From: Symsagittifera roscoffensis
Taxonomy: Eukaryota; Xenacoelomorpha; Acoela; Convolutidae
Length of the DNA stretch: 64,000 nucleotides
NCBI RefSeq assembly: GCF_963678635.1
Contig: NC_087066.1
Coordinates: forward strand, 49,473,581 to 49,537,580
Direction: 5' to 3'
The notes under the pieces were generated by a model. That model was not told the DNA's origin, searched no databases, and saw nothing but the letters and a program-made list of their open reading frames with translations. How positions within the stretch are numbered: the stretch's first letter is position 1; every line of letters starts with the position of its first letter. The position numbers were made by a program, and so were the translations under genes. This document shows, one piece after another, positions 1 to 11,221 of the stretch.

Positions 1-1045
1 TTTTTGCAATCGAAGTTAAGGTTGAAAGACTAAGAATCTAAACTCAACCCTCCTGTAGGCTTCTCTTCCCATAAAAAAAACAGGAAAAAAATCGTAAAAA
101 CTTTGTCAATTTATTTTGAAAAACTTCTGTCTGAGAGTTCAACTTTTTTTCTGATTTTTTATTGCAACCTTTACAAAAGCCCATAATTTAGGTCATCGGC
201 CTTTCAACAAAAACGTTCAATTCTCAAGTTTCTAAATAGTTAGTTGAAAACTCAAAAATGCTCTTTCCATGTTCCATTCAAATCAAACCTCTCTGGAGTA
301 AAAAAAAAACACAGCAACCAACAAAACTTCGTCATTTTCTGTTACATGTTTTTCCAAGATAGATAAAGTGGTTCACATTCATTCAATATCGAAGAAATTC
401 TCATCGGGGTTAGTTCGCTGTCGAAGCTACGGATTAACAGAAATATAGCGCGTAATAGGTGCCCCAAATGATTAGCAATTTTTTACAGGTTTTTTTCTGT
501 GCACTTAGTGAAAAAACTCGTTATCGATTTTTTTTATTGGGAGGCAGGGTGGTTTTATAGCCGAGAAAAATTAGCTTTGCTTAGAAATCCTCCTGAAGCG
601 TCCACTTACTGACTTCCGGCTTCAAGAAAAAAGTGGGGGACGTAACAAACTAAGGGTTATCGTAAGATAGGTTGAACTCCCAATTTTCCCGTATACTTAA
701 CCGTTCGGCTAATTCGGGAAACGTCCCCGTTTTCTTTGGCAGGCCATCTTTTACAGGCAGAGAGGCTGAATTTATGTGTATTTTTCTATTGTTTCTGATT
801 TATGTTTCATACAAAAGCCTAGATATTTTTTTACCGGTTCTGGTGAAGGGTCTGCATTGAGGCAATTCCAGAATGTCATTTTTGGAAAAAGACAATTTGG
901 CCCAAACAGAAGATGCGACAATTTCTTTTTTCTTTGGAATTGAATTGAGTTAGGATTTCCTCAACGTCGAGGATGCTGTCAGAAAACTCACAAATAAACG
1001 TTTAATTCTTGGTTAGACAGGTTTTCATCATATGTAACAAGAACT
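1..1045. other. AT-rich stretch without a recognisable gene
   Basis: Homopolymer-rich A/T sequence. The only sizeable open frame (672-860, plus, 62 codons) has no family resemblance, and I see no splice pattern that joins it to anything. I see no RNA gene or mobile-element end here. Confidence 0.5.
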
Positions 1046-1049
1046 TAAA

Positions 1050-1147
1050 ATAAATTTGTAGAGTGAGCTCTAGTTCAAAAATTATACAAGTTCAGAACTT
1101 AAACAAGAGAATAAATTTGTAGAGTGAGCTCTAGTTCAAAAATTATA
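1050..1147. repeat. 61 bp tandem duplication (two copies)
   Basis: A block of about 37 bp containing GTAGAGTGAGCTCTAG is present at 1050-1086 and again, identical, at 1111-1147. The offset is 61 bp. The inner GAGCTC is palindromic. Confidence 0.9.
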
Positions 1148-1285
1148 GTAAGTTCAATTAAGGTAACCGATTGGTTTTTTCTGTAACATCATATTCTGAA
1201 TTGAAAAAAAAAACAGAAGAGTTCATAGAAATTTGAGGATTATTTTTTCAATGGTGGGAAATGACACAAATCTAAAAAAGGTTGG

Positions 1286-1579
1286 TTGGCTTACTTTGAA
1301 TTAGAGTTAAGTTCCATTTTTGAGAAAACGGGTAGATTTCAACTATCCCGTCGTCCCAAGAATCAACGAGGTCACAAGAAGGGACACGCTATGAAACGTA
1401 GTGATTTGTTGTTGAAGTGTCAAATAATCTTTCAATTTGGAAAAAAATGCTTGTCGTTGGTTATGTCAAAAAAGGATTTATTATTTCAATTATGTAGAGT
1501 CAATCAAAAAATGAATTCCATCGGCAGTGGTTTAGACGATTGCAGAAGTCTTTTTATAACACAGAGTAAATATTCTTGA
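1286..1579 (+). other. Uncertain 97-codon open frame
   Basis: An open frame that begins at TTG, with no in-frame ATG before codon 36. The middle is basic (RRPKNQRGHKKGH) and the C-terminal half is mixed. I do not recognise a family. The length is not remarkable for this composition, although the basic run is unusual. It could be a decayed exon or chance. Confidence 0.15.
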
Positions 1580-3600
1580 GTTTGTCGTTTGAGGAACTTG
1601 CCGTTAAGATAATCATTGACCGAAGTTCGCATGTTGCTATTTGATGTTAAGTTTGGTAAATCATCTGCAGCTATTTAGGTACATAATAGTTTTTTGTATT
1701 GTGTTCGAAATTTAGTAATCACAAGATCCGCCTGTCTAGTTTCTCGCAGAGCAATCAATTTTTTCGCCGAAAATGAGCTTTTTAAAACGCTTCCTACTGC
1801 GTCTTTTGATGAGACAAAAAAGATTTTGATGGTATACTTAGTACGCGAAAAAAATTTCACTCCAAGTCGATTTTAAAAGTTGTCGACCTGTTGCCTTGGA
1901 GGAACGAGCAAATATAGTTATTTTTGGCATGAAATGAATCAGTTTTTAATTCCTGAACAGTTTTCTGAGGGTACAGTATTACCAGCAGGACTACTTAAGT
2001 AGTATTTTTGTATTTCAAGTAATTTAGCTCTTGTTACTCTTTTAAAAAAATAGGAAGAATCCGGAGACTGTATCAATTTTAAGGTCTCGGTCTAAATTAC
2101 CAAGTTTTTTGTCAAGTTGGTTTTTAAGAATGTCTCACCTGAAACAGAAAAAGTAAATCGAAGCTATGAAGTCATTGGTGCGTTGATTTGGTTGCACTGC
2201 CTCTTGTTTTGTTCGCTTATTGGTGTTTTTACTGCATTCGTGTCAGTTTGAACTGAAGGATCTGGATACATTGCAGGCAGGTTCAGTTCTTAATTTGTTG
2301 TATCAAGGTTTTTGTGGGAGCAAATCGTTTTGTCATATTCTTTAACCTACTACTAAATTGGTAAAAAATATTGTTTTTGTTGCTCTTGAACTACTCTTCT
2401 TTGTTGTGTGATACACGATTGAGGTTATCGGTATGTTTTGTTTAAAATGTTCAGGTAGATTGTGACAGAACGAAATGGCTATAAGTTGCACCTAACTTTT
2501 TTTCAGAAGCTCAGGTACGAATAATTAGCTTATTAATTTCTAAAGCTGATATAATTCTTGCTATTATTTCAAGAAAAACATGAAAAATGGGAAAAACGCA
2601 AGATAGGTTCCAGTTTTTCTAGGAAAAAATAACAAAAATGAAAGTTGCTTTAAAGATAACACTGAAGAATCCTGGTTAGAGTGAAGAGTCAGGGTAGATT
2701 ATTTGGCTTAATTACATCGAGGCGTTTAAAGCAGCTGAATTTGAAAAAGCATATATCCATTGCGAAGAAAAGTTCTCATTTCTTAAAAATTGATTAGATT
2801 TAAAAAATTGATTAGATGCGATTAAAAATTGATTAGATGCGATGGTTATGATTGACGCTGTCCCGAAAATTTTTTAATTGTTTTTGAGGCTACGTGCCTG
2901 CACGTCGTCAATCGAATACGGAAAATTCCTTAATGAGGCCTATATCTTGTGGAGCAAAAACTAAAAGTGTCTTGAAAGAAATAAGAGCCGGAATCAAGTG
3001 GTACCCAAACAATTTAGCATCTAAATCAAGTTGAAAGGCGTTTTTTTGCTACCAACGCAATGTTTTTTTTTGGCAAAAGGAAAAAATTGGCGATAATTGG
3101 TTCGACAAACCTTGTTCGCCCATTATCACAGATCGGTATCCCATCAAAATGTGAGTACGGAAAGAGTTTGCTCATCTTCCGCAGGTATAACAAGTGAGAA
3201 AAAATTAAGCTCCACACTTTAATTGGAAACTGTTTTCTTCTATCTTCATGTGTTGTTTTCTTGTAATGTGCTTGATAGAAAGTGGATAGTCACCGAGTTA
3301 GATTTTGTGTTTTTTTCGTTGAGCGCGTTTTCCTGAGCAGGCTGGCTGCTGCCTAGGAGGACTTTTTTTTTTGCTTTACCGGTGTGATAGGTAATATGCT
3401 AAATTTCTTTTGTTTATAGTATCTGTTTGGTAAGGCGTTGAAATGAGTCTTCTATGGGTTGTAGGCGTACGGGATCTTTGTAATGGTTTGTTTCTTGTTA
3501 AAATATTTTTGGATAGGGTCTTTTCTTGATTATTTTCTGGTTCCTGTGTATATATACTTTTTTATCTTTTATGCATTCTGACCGGTAAAAAATTTGGATA
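1580..3600. other. AT-rich region, no supported gene
   Basis: Short frames occur on both strands (for example 1694-1876 plus and 3026-3217 minus), but none shows a recognisable domain. Several plus-frame fragments around 1.7-2.3 kb read like eroded protein (stop-interrupted but compositionally balanced), so an old retroelement or gene relic is possible. I cannot assign one. Confidence 0.35.
2783..2843. repeat. Short microtandem, about 20 bp unit
   Basis: Three consecutive imperfect copies of TTAAAAATTGATTAGAT, the last two followed by GCGA. Confidence 0.8.
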
Positions 3601-4372
3601 AACTTTAGTTTGTACTGTTTTGGAACGATTCACTTTTTAATGGATCGTTGAATTTTTTATTTCTTGTTTGCATTAGGTTTTCATAAAATGGTGTTAGTGA
3701 ATCTTGTTTGAGGGTATAATTTCTTAACGATGATAAATATTCTACTAAATAGTCAATTTGTACTGTGTGGAGTGGAAAAAGTTTTGTCTGGCCGTTTTTC
3801 CAATGTTGCTTCATTAAGTTTGTTTTTTTTTGCTTTTTTTTCGATAATTAAAACATTCTGCTTTGGTTAAGTTAACAACTTATTAGTTTCTGGCCAAAAG
3901 AAAGATTGCTTACTGTATGCTTAAGCTTAATCTTAGCTATATGTCCTGTTAATAGATCTTTATATGCAAGTTCAAAAGTTTTCTAAAAAGAATGACATTG
4001 GAACAACATCTATATTCCTTATTTCAGAGATATCAAATGCTGATGAATGATGTGTGATGAATGCCTTTGGTTATTTCATTGTTTTCACTAATTGTTTTCA
4101 TTTTCAAAAAAAAACTGGATCGTTGTTTTGTTCCTTTTGATTTATTTTGGTTCTATTGATTTTCCTTGCCGTTAAACTAATTAAAAATTGAGAAAAAAAA
4201 TATCGACGTTGTCTATAGATTTCCATTGCATGCTTTTAGCTAAATTTTCCCCTTCATTTTTTTGTGTTCTTTCTCGCATGTTGCTTTTCAACCAGTAAGC
4301 AGCAAAACTTCATAAGGTTCTTTGTCTTCTATAGTTGTTTCAAAGCTCATTTTTTTTTCTTGGTTATTTAGG

Positions 4373-4620
4373 TCATAATTTGAATTGTAGTGTTCTAATT
4401 GAACTGGATTGTTTGCTAATCAAATCATAGTAGTCTGATTTTTCCTCAGTTAGGCTAATAAGATGCGTTTTTTTAATATCATCCCTCATTGGTTTATTGG
4501 AGATCCTCGCTAAGACTGGGAAAAACTCATCAGAAAATCCTTTCTCAGAATCAAGTACAAAAAACAATTTTCTTCGTTAACATCTTTATCGTAAAAAAGA
4601 AAAGCTTTCGGAACTTTTTT
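4373..4620 (-). pseudogene. RNase H start and unrecognised tail, family A
   Basis: On the minus strand around 4610-4520 the frame reads AFLFYDKDVNEENC followed by a short hydrophobic run and SFSQS. This has the layout of the first beta strands of a Ty3/gypsy RNase H (acidic residue, hairpin, then an SFxS strand). Below 4570 a 64-codon open frame (4373-4567) overlaps in another phase. It contains DDIKKTHLISLTEEKSDYYD and is not recognised. This is the only unit whose downstream side is unique sequence rather than the next tandem copy, so it marks the end of the amplified block. Confidence 0.4.
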
Positions 4621-6352
4621 CAAAGCATTTGTAGGTGTTTTAGAAGTCTTTCTACTGAGTTTAATCGGAAACGCTAGATTTTGTCCATCTGTCCAGATAA
4701 GCTACAGCTTTTGAAACTGAGAATTAACTAACTGATATCTAAAACAAAAGTGTGAAAGCTTTCCTCTTCTATCCTGCAGGTAAATTAAAACTTCGTGGTA
4801 GGTTTACAGACAAATAGGGTGTAGTGATCATTTTAAAGTGTGTTCATAAATTTGTATTGCGGACACTACAACACAAAGTTTTTAAGCACTAGTTGATAAT
4901 TTTCGTTCTTCTTTTTTAAAAACTTTTGATTTGAATATTGATACTCTGCGTTTGCTATCGAGAAATACTTATATCAAAAATAATCCTATCCCTACAAATC
5001 ATGATTTTAGAGAGTTACGGAAAAGGTATCTTGTATCTGACACGGCTAACAATATATCTGCCTTTATCCAGTTTTTTATTTCCTCTGGTATATTTTCTTA
5101 ATCTGAGGTCCGTTTTTTTAATTTGAGGTTCGTAAGTAGTATCGTTGCCAATCAAGCCAAAAAAAAGGTTTTAAATCTACATGCAATCTTAATATGTACG
5201 CACTACGGAACTCTAAACAACCGAAGACTCTCATAACATCTCTCTTATTTTCCTGTCTTTTTGAAGATTTTCTACTTTCTTTTTTGCTGGTTGTATACCG
5301 CCCTTAATTACTACATGTTCTAAAAACTGCGCTCGCCTTAAGAAAAAGTTTGTTTTCTCTGATTGAGCTTTTAATTCTGATTTAAATTTACTGCTCTGTA
5401 TGTTTTGATTATATCAAACATTTCTTCTGTAGAAATAGCCTGCATAATTGTTTTGTCGATATAAAATACGGCTTGTTTACATTTGATTAATGGTAGAAAA
5501 GGAATAGTCATTGTCCTGCTAACAAACTTTGGAAGTCCAGAGAAGCTTCTTTTGATGGTATAAAGTTTTGATCCTTTGACAAAAATTGTTAGTTGCTGTG
5601 ATTCTTCGGTGAGGGTACTTGAATGTACGTTAAGCACAAGTCGCTCGCTTGTGGTAAAATTATCACCGCTAAGCCTAGACATAAGTGACCCTACAGACTC
5701 ATGTGGTCATGATATTGATCTTAAATATCTCGCGTAAATGACAATTTTAAGGATGCTATCTTTTGGTAATGCTATTTTGGAATTTATGAGATCGGATATC
5801 ATTTCTGAATTTTTTCCCATTTCTCTTATAATCTCAGATTTATGTAAATGATCAAGTACAATGTTCAATTTACCTGATAGTGCAGTGGTACTCGTGATGG
5901 TTTTTTTTAAATTTTGAATTGGGTAGCAAATTACATCATTTTCTTTTTGGTTTTGATACTATTCAATCATTTTATTGCTATGAAAATACAACCCTATTTT
6001 GTATCAAATTGTTCTCTAAATCTTGTAATTGGTTTTTCTTAAAACTTGTCCTAGTAAAATCGAAATTAATGAGAAAATATTGTTTTTTCTCATCAAGTTT
6101 TAAATGAGTTTCTTTTATTTAGGATTCATCTTGCTTTGCTTGAAGTGTACATCTGCCTTTGGTCTTAGCTCTTTACTGAAGTTGGTTTCTAGTTGGTAAT
6201 CACTGATAAACTCCTTCTACTTTAAATTCATTTTTGTTTTCTTCTTCAGTTTGCTAATTTTTGTTTCCTATTGATCGTTTTCATGTATAATTTGAGTTTT
6301 TAATTTTTTCCTTTCGTGGAAAAATTGATTAAATTCTTCGTCGTTGTTCTCA
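4514..6352 (-). repeat. Family A RT tandem unit 1 (about 1.84 kb)
   Basis: The unit begins on the plus strand at GACTGGGAAAAACTCATC, which also opens the next four units. Similarity to units 2, 3 and 5 is high over the full length. It carries the RT relic described at 5010-5880. Confidence 0.9.
5010..5880 (-). pseudogene. Reverse transcriptase relic, unit 1
   Basis: The longest intact stretch is a 103-codon frame at 5371-5682. Upstream on the minus strand the frame reads KLNIVLDHLHKSEIIREMGK and LPKDSILKIVIYARYL, which are RT finger/palm strands; then SGDNFTTSERL and FVKGSKLYTIKRSFSGLP (the F-G-L-P palm turn). The catalytic box is YIDK at 5452-5463, where active enzymes have Y-x-D-D, so the second Asp is replaced by Lys. 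After a frameshift come FFLRRAQFLEHVV and VFGCLEFRSAYILRLHVD, which correspond to the FLGH box and the thumb/connection. A stop (TGA) after RSIS is shared with neighbouring units. Dead pol fragment. Confidence 0.75.
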
Positions 6353-8197
6353 GACTGGGAAAAACTCATCACAACATCCTTTCTCAGAATCAAGTACAAA
6401 AAACAACTTTCTTCGTTAACATCTTTTCGTAAAATAGAAAAGATTTCGGAACTTTTTTTTAAAGCATTTGTAGGTGTTTTAGAAGTCTTTCTACTGAGTT
6501 TATTCGGAAACGCTAGATTTTGTCCATCTGACCAGATAAATTACAGCTTTTGAAACTGAGATTTAACTAACTGATATATAAAACAAAGGTGTGAAAGCTT
6601 TCCTCTTCTATCCTGCAGGTAAATTGTAAATTAAAACTTCGTGGTAGGTTTACAGACAAATAGGTTGTAGTGATCATTTTAAAGTGTGTTCATAAATTTG
6701 TATTGCGGACACTACACCACAAAGTTTTTAAGCACTAGTTGATAATATTCGTTCTTCTTTTTTAAAAATTTTGATTTGAATTTTGATACTCTTCGTTTGC
6801 TATCGAGAATACTTTTTATCAAAAATAATCCTATCCCTACAAATCATGATTTTAGAGAGTTACGGAAAAGGTATCTTGTATCTGACACGGCTAACAATAT
6901 ATCTGCCTTTATCCAGTTTTTTATTTCCTCTGGTATATTTTCTTAATCTGAGGTCCGTTTTTTTAATTTGAGGTTCGTAAATAGTATCGTTGCCAATCAA
7001 GCCAAAAAAAGGTTTTAAATCTACATGCAATCTTAATATGTACGCACTACGAAACTCTAAACAACCTAAGACTCTCATAACATCTCTCTTATTTTCCGGT
7101 CTTTTTGAAGATCTTCTACTTTCTTTTTTGCTGGTTGCATACCCCCCTTAATTACTACATGTTCTAAAAACTGCGCTCGCATTAAGAAAAAGTTTGTTTT
7201 CTCTGATTGAGCTTTTGGTTCTGATTTAAATTTACTGCTCTGTATGTTTTGATTATATCAAACATTTCTTCTGTAGAATTAGCCTGCAAAATTGTTTTGT
7301 CGATATAAAATACGGCTTGTTTACATTTGATTAATGGTAGAAAGTGAGTAGTCATTGTCCTGCTAACAAACTTTGGAAGTCCAGAGAAGCTTCTTTTGAT
7401 GGTATAAAGTTTTGATCCTTTGACAAAATTTGTTAGTTGCTGTGATTCTTCGGTGAGGGTACTTGAATAACGTTAAGCACAAGTCGCTCGCTTGTGGTAA
7501 AATTATCACCGCTAAGCCTAGACATAATTGACCCTACAGACTCATGTGGTCATGATATTGATATTAAATATCTCGCGTAAATGACAATTTTAAAGATGCT
7601 ATCTTTTGGTAATGCTATTTTGGAATTTATGAGATCGGATATCATTTCTGAATTTTTTCCCATTTCTCTTATAATCTCAGATTTATATAAATGATCAAGT
7701 ACAATGTTCAATTTTTCCTGATAATGCAGTGGTACTCGTGATGGTTTTTTTTAAATTTTAAATTGGGTAGCAAATTACATCATTTTCTTTTTGGTTTTGA
7801 TACTATTCAATCATTTTATTGCTGTGAAAATACAACCCTATTTTGTATCAAATTGTTCTCTAAATCTTGTAATTGGTTTTTGTTAAAACTTGTCCGAGTA
7901 AAATCGAAATTAATGAGAAAATATTGTTTTTTTCCCATCAAGTTTTAAATGAGTTTCTTTTATCTAGGATTCATCTTGGTTTGCTTGAAGTGTAAATCTG
8001 CCTTTGGTCTTAGCTCTTTACTGAAGTTGGTTTCTAGTTGTTAATCACTGATAAACTCCTTCTACTTTAAATTCAATTTTGTTTTCTTCTTCAGTTTGCT
8101 AATTTTTGTTTCCTATTGATCGTTTTCATGTATAATTTGAGTTTTTAATTGTTTTCTTTCGTGGAAAAATTGATTAAATTCTTCGTCGTTGTTCTCA
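6353..8197 (-). repeat. Family A RT tandem unit 2 (about 1.85 kb)
   Basis: Near-identical to unit 1, with scattered substitutions and single-base indels, and the same left boundary motif. It includes a second copy of the linker reading DEEFNQFFHERKK on the minus strand at its right end. Confidence 0.9.
6855..7735 (-). pseudogene. Reverse transcriptase relic, unit 2
   Basis: The thumb/connection is open from 7078 to 6860 (72 codons, with VLGCLEFRSAYILRLHVDL and PFFGLIGNDT). The palm part is split by a one-base deletion near 7468. The YIDK box is retained near 7305, again lacking the second Asp. The order and spacing match unit 1. Confidence 0.7.
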
Positions 8198-9921
8198 GAC
8201 TGGGAAAATCTCATCACAACATCCTTTCTCAGAATCAAGTACAATAAACAACTTTCTTCGTTAACGCTGTCCAGATAAGTTACAGCTTTTGAAACTGAGA
8301 TTTAACTAACTGATATCTAAAACAAAGGTGTGAAAGCTTTCCTCTTCTTTCCTGCAGGTAAATTAAAACTTCCTCGTAGGACAAATAGGTTGTAATGATC
8401 ATTTTAAAGTGTGTTCATAAATTTGTTTTGCGGACACTACACCACAAAGTTTTTAAGCACTAGTTGCTAATTTTTGTTCTTCTTTTTTAAAAACTTTTGA
8501 TTTGAATATTGATACTCTGCGTTTGCTATCGAGAAATACTTATATCAAAAGTAATCCTATCTCTACAAATCATGATTTTAGAGAGTTACGGAAAAGGTAT
8601 CTTGTATCTGACACGGCTAACAATATATCTGCATTTATCCAGTTTTTTATTTCCTCAGGTAAATTTTCTTAATATGAGGTCTTTTTTCTTAATCTGAGGT
8701 TCTTAAATAGTATCGTTGCCAATCAAGCCAAAAAAAGTTTTAAATCTACATGCAATCTTAATATGTACGCACTACGAAACTCTAAACAACCTAAGACTCT
8801 CATAACATCTCTCTTATTTTCCGGTCTTTTTGAAGATCTTCTACTTTCTTTTTTGCTGGTTGCATACCCCCCTTAATTACTACATGTTCTAAAAACTGCG
8901 CTCGCCTTAAGAAAAAGTTTGTTTTCTCTGATTGAGCTTTTGGTTCTGATTTAAATTTACTGCTCTGTATGTTTTGATTATATCAAACATTTCTTCTGTA
9001 GAATTAGCCTGCATAATTGTTTTTTCGATATAAAATACGGCTTGTTTCCATTTGATCAATGGTAGAAAATGAATAGTCATTGTCCTGCTAACAAACTTTG
9101 GAAGTCCAGAGAAGCTTCTTTTGATGGTATAAAGTTTTGATCCTTTGACAAAATTTGTTAGTTGCTGTGATTCTTCGGTGAGGGTACTTGAATATACGTT
9201 AAGCATAAGTCGCTCGCTTGTGGTAAAATTATCACCGCTAAGCCTAGACATAATTGACCCTACAGACTCATGTGGTCATGATATTGATATTAAATATCTC
9301 GCGTAAATGACAATTTTAAAGATGTTATCTTTCGGTAATACTAGTTTGGAATTTATGAGATCGGATATCATTTTTAATTTTTTTCCCATTTCTCTTATAA
9401 TCTCAGATTTATATAAATGATCAAGTACAATGTTCAATTTTTCCTGATAATGCAGTGGTACTTGTGATGGTTTTTTTAAAGTTTAAATTGGGTAGCAAAT
9501 TACTTCATTTTGTTTTTGGTTTTGATACTATTCTATCATTTTAATGCTGTGAAAATACAACTCTATTTTGTATCAAATTATTATCTAAATCTTGTAATTG
9601 GTTTTTGTTAAAACTTGTCCGAGTAAAATCGAAATTAATGAGAAAATATTGTTTTTTCTCATCAAGTTTTAATTGAGTTTGTTTTATTTAGAATTCATCT
9701 TGGTTTGCTTGAAGTGTAAATCTGCCTTTGGTTTTAGCTCTTTACTAAAATTGGTTTCTAGTTGGTAATCACTGATAAACTCCTTCTACTTCTCATTTTT
9801 TTTTGTTTTCTTCTTCAGTTTGCTAATTTTTGTTTCCTATTGATCGTTTTCATGTATAATTTGAGTTTTTAATTGTTTTCTTTTGTGGAAAATTTGATTA
9901 AATTCTTCGTCGTTGTTTTCC
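8198..9921 (-). repeat. Family A RT tandem unit 3 (about 1.72 kb)
   Basis: As units 1 and 2, but about 120 bp of the RNase H start region is deleted near 8265, where GTTAAC joins directly to GCTGTCCAGATAAG. Confidence 0.9.
8580..9460 (-). pseudogene. Reverse transcriptase relic, unit 3
   Basis: Contains the longest uninterrupted RT frame of the array (8907-9251, 114 codons): SGDNFTTSERLML, KRSFSGLPKFVSRTMTI, a PLIKWKQAVF strand and the catalytic box as YIEK (both catalytic Asp positions changed), ending in NQRKQTFS just before the FLEH box in another frame. In an intact enzyme this part is the catalytic palm and the start of the thumb. Confidence 0.7.
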
Positions 9922-11221
9922 GACTGGGAAAAACTCATCACAAAATCCTTTCTCAAAATCAAGTACGAAAAATAATTTTCTTCGTTAACATCTTTATCGT
10001 AAAATAGAAAAGCTTTCGGAACTTTTTTTAAAACTTTTTTAGGTGTTTTAGAAGTCTTTCTACTGAGTTTATTCGGAAACGCTAGATTTTGTCCATCTGT
10101 CCAGATAAGTTACAGCTTTTGAAACTGAAACTTAACTAACTGATATCTAAAACAAATGTGTGAAAGCTTTCCTCTTTTATCCTTCAAGTAAATTAAAACT
10201 TCGTGGTAGGTTTACAGACAAATAGGTTGTAGTGATCATTTTAAAGTGTGTTCATAAATTTGTATTGCGGACAGTACACCACAAAGTTTTTAAGCACTAG
10301 TTGATAATTTTTGTTCTTCTTTTTTAAAAACTTTTGATTTGAATATTGATACTCTGCGTTTGCTATCGAGAAAAACTTTTTATCAAAAATAGTCCTATCC
10401 CTACAAATCTTGATTTTAGAGAGATACGGAAAAGGTATCTTGTATCTGACACGGCTAACAATATATCTGCATTGTTATATAGATGCAGTTAAAACGTTAA
10501 GCATAAGTCGCTCGCTTGTGGTAAAATTATCACCGCTAAGCCTAGACATAAGTGACCCTACAGACTCATGTGGTCATGATATTGATATTAAATATCTCGC
10601 GTAAATGACAATTTTAAAGATGTTATCTTTCGGTAATACTAGTTTGAAATTTATGAGATCGGATATCATTTTTAAATTTTTTACCATTTCTTTTATAATC
10701 TCAGATTTATATAAATGATCAAGTACAATGTTCAATTTTTCCTGATAATGCAGTGGTACTCGTGATGGTTTTTTTAAAATTTTAAATTGGGTAGCAAATT
10801 ACTTCATTTTGTTTTTGGTTTTGATACTATTCTATCATTTTAATGCTGTGAAAATACAACTCTGTTTTGTATCAAATTATTCTCTAAATCTTGTAATTGG
10901 TTTTTGTTAAAACTTGTCCGAGTAAAATCGAAATTAATGAGAAAATATTGTTTTTTCTCATCAAGTTTTAAATGAGTTTGTTTTATTTAGGATTCATCTT
11001 GGTTTGCTTGAAGTGTAAATCTGCCTTTGGTTTTAGCTCTTTACTGAAATTGGTTTCTAGTTGGTAATCACTGATAAACTCCTTCTACTTCTCAATTCTT
11101 TTTTGTTTTCTTCTTCAGTTTGCTAATTTTTGTTTCCTATTGATCGTTTTCATGTATAATTTGAGTTTTTAATTGTTTTCTTTTGTGGAAAATTTGATTA
11201 AATTCTTCGTCGTTGTTTTCC
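9922..11221 (-). repeat. Family A RT tandem unit 4, internally deleted (1.30 kb)
   Basis: Matches the other units at both ends but lacks about 540 bp. The sequence passes from the thumb (ATATATCTGCATT, about 10470) through a short AT filler straight to CGTTAAGCATAAGTCGC (about 10495), removing the catalytic palm and the FLEH box. Confidence 0.9.

Noticed and set aside
1675-1876. Overlapping plus and minus 60-codon frames at 1.7-1.9 kb as a gag relic
   Set aside because: The plus frame is protein-like (FKTLPTASFDETKKILMVYL) and faintly gag-like, but no diagnostic motif follows, so I could not support it.
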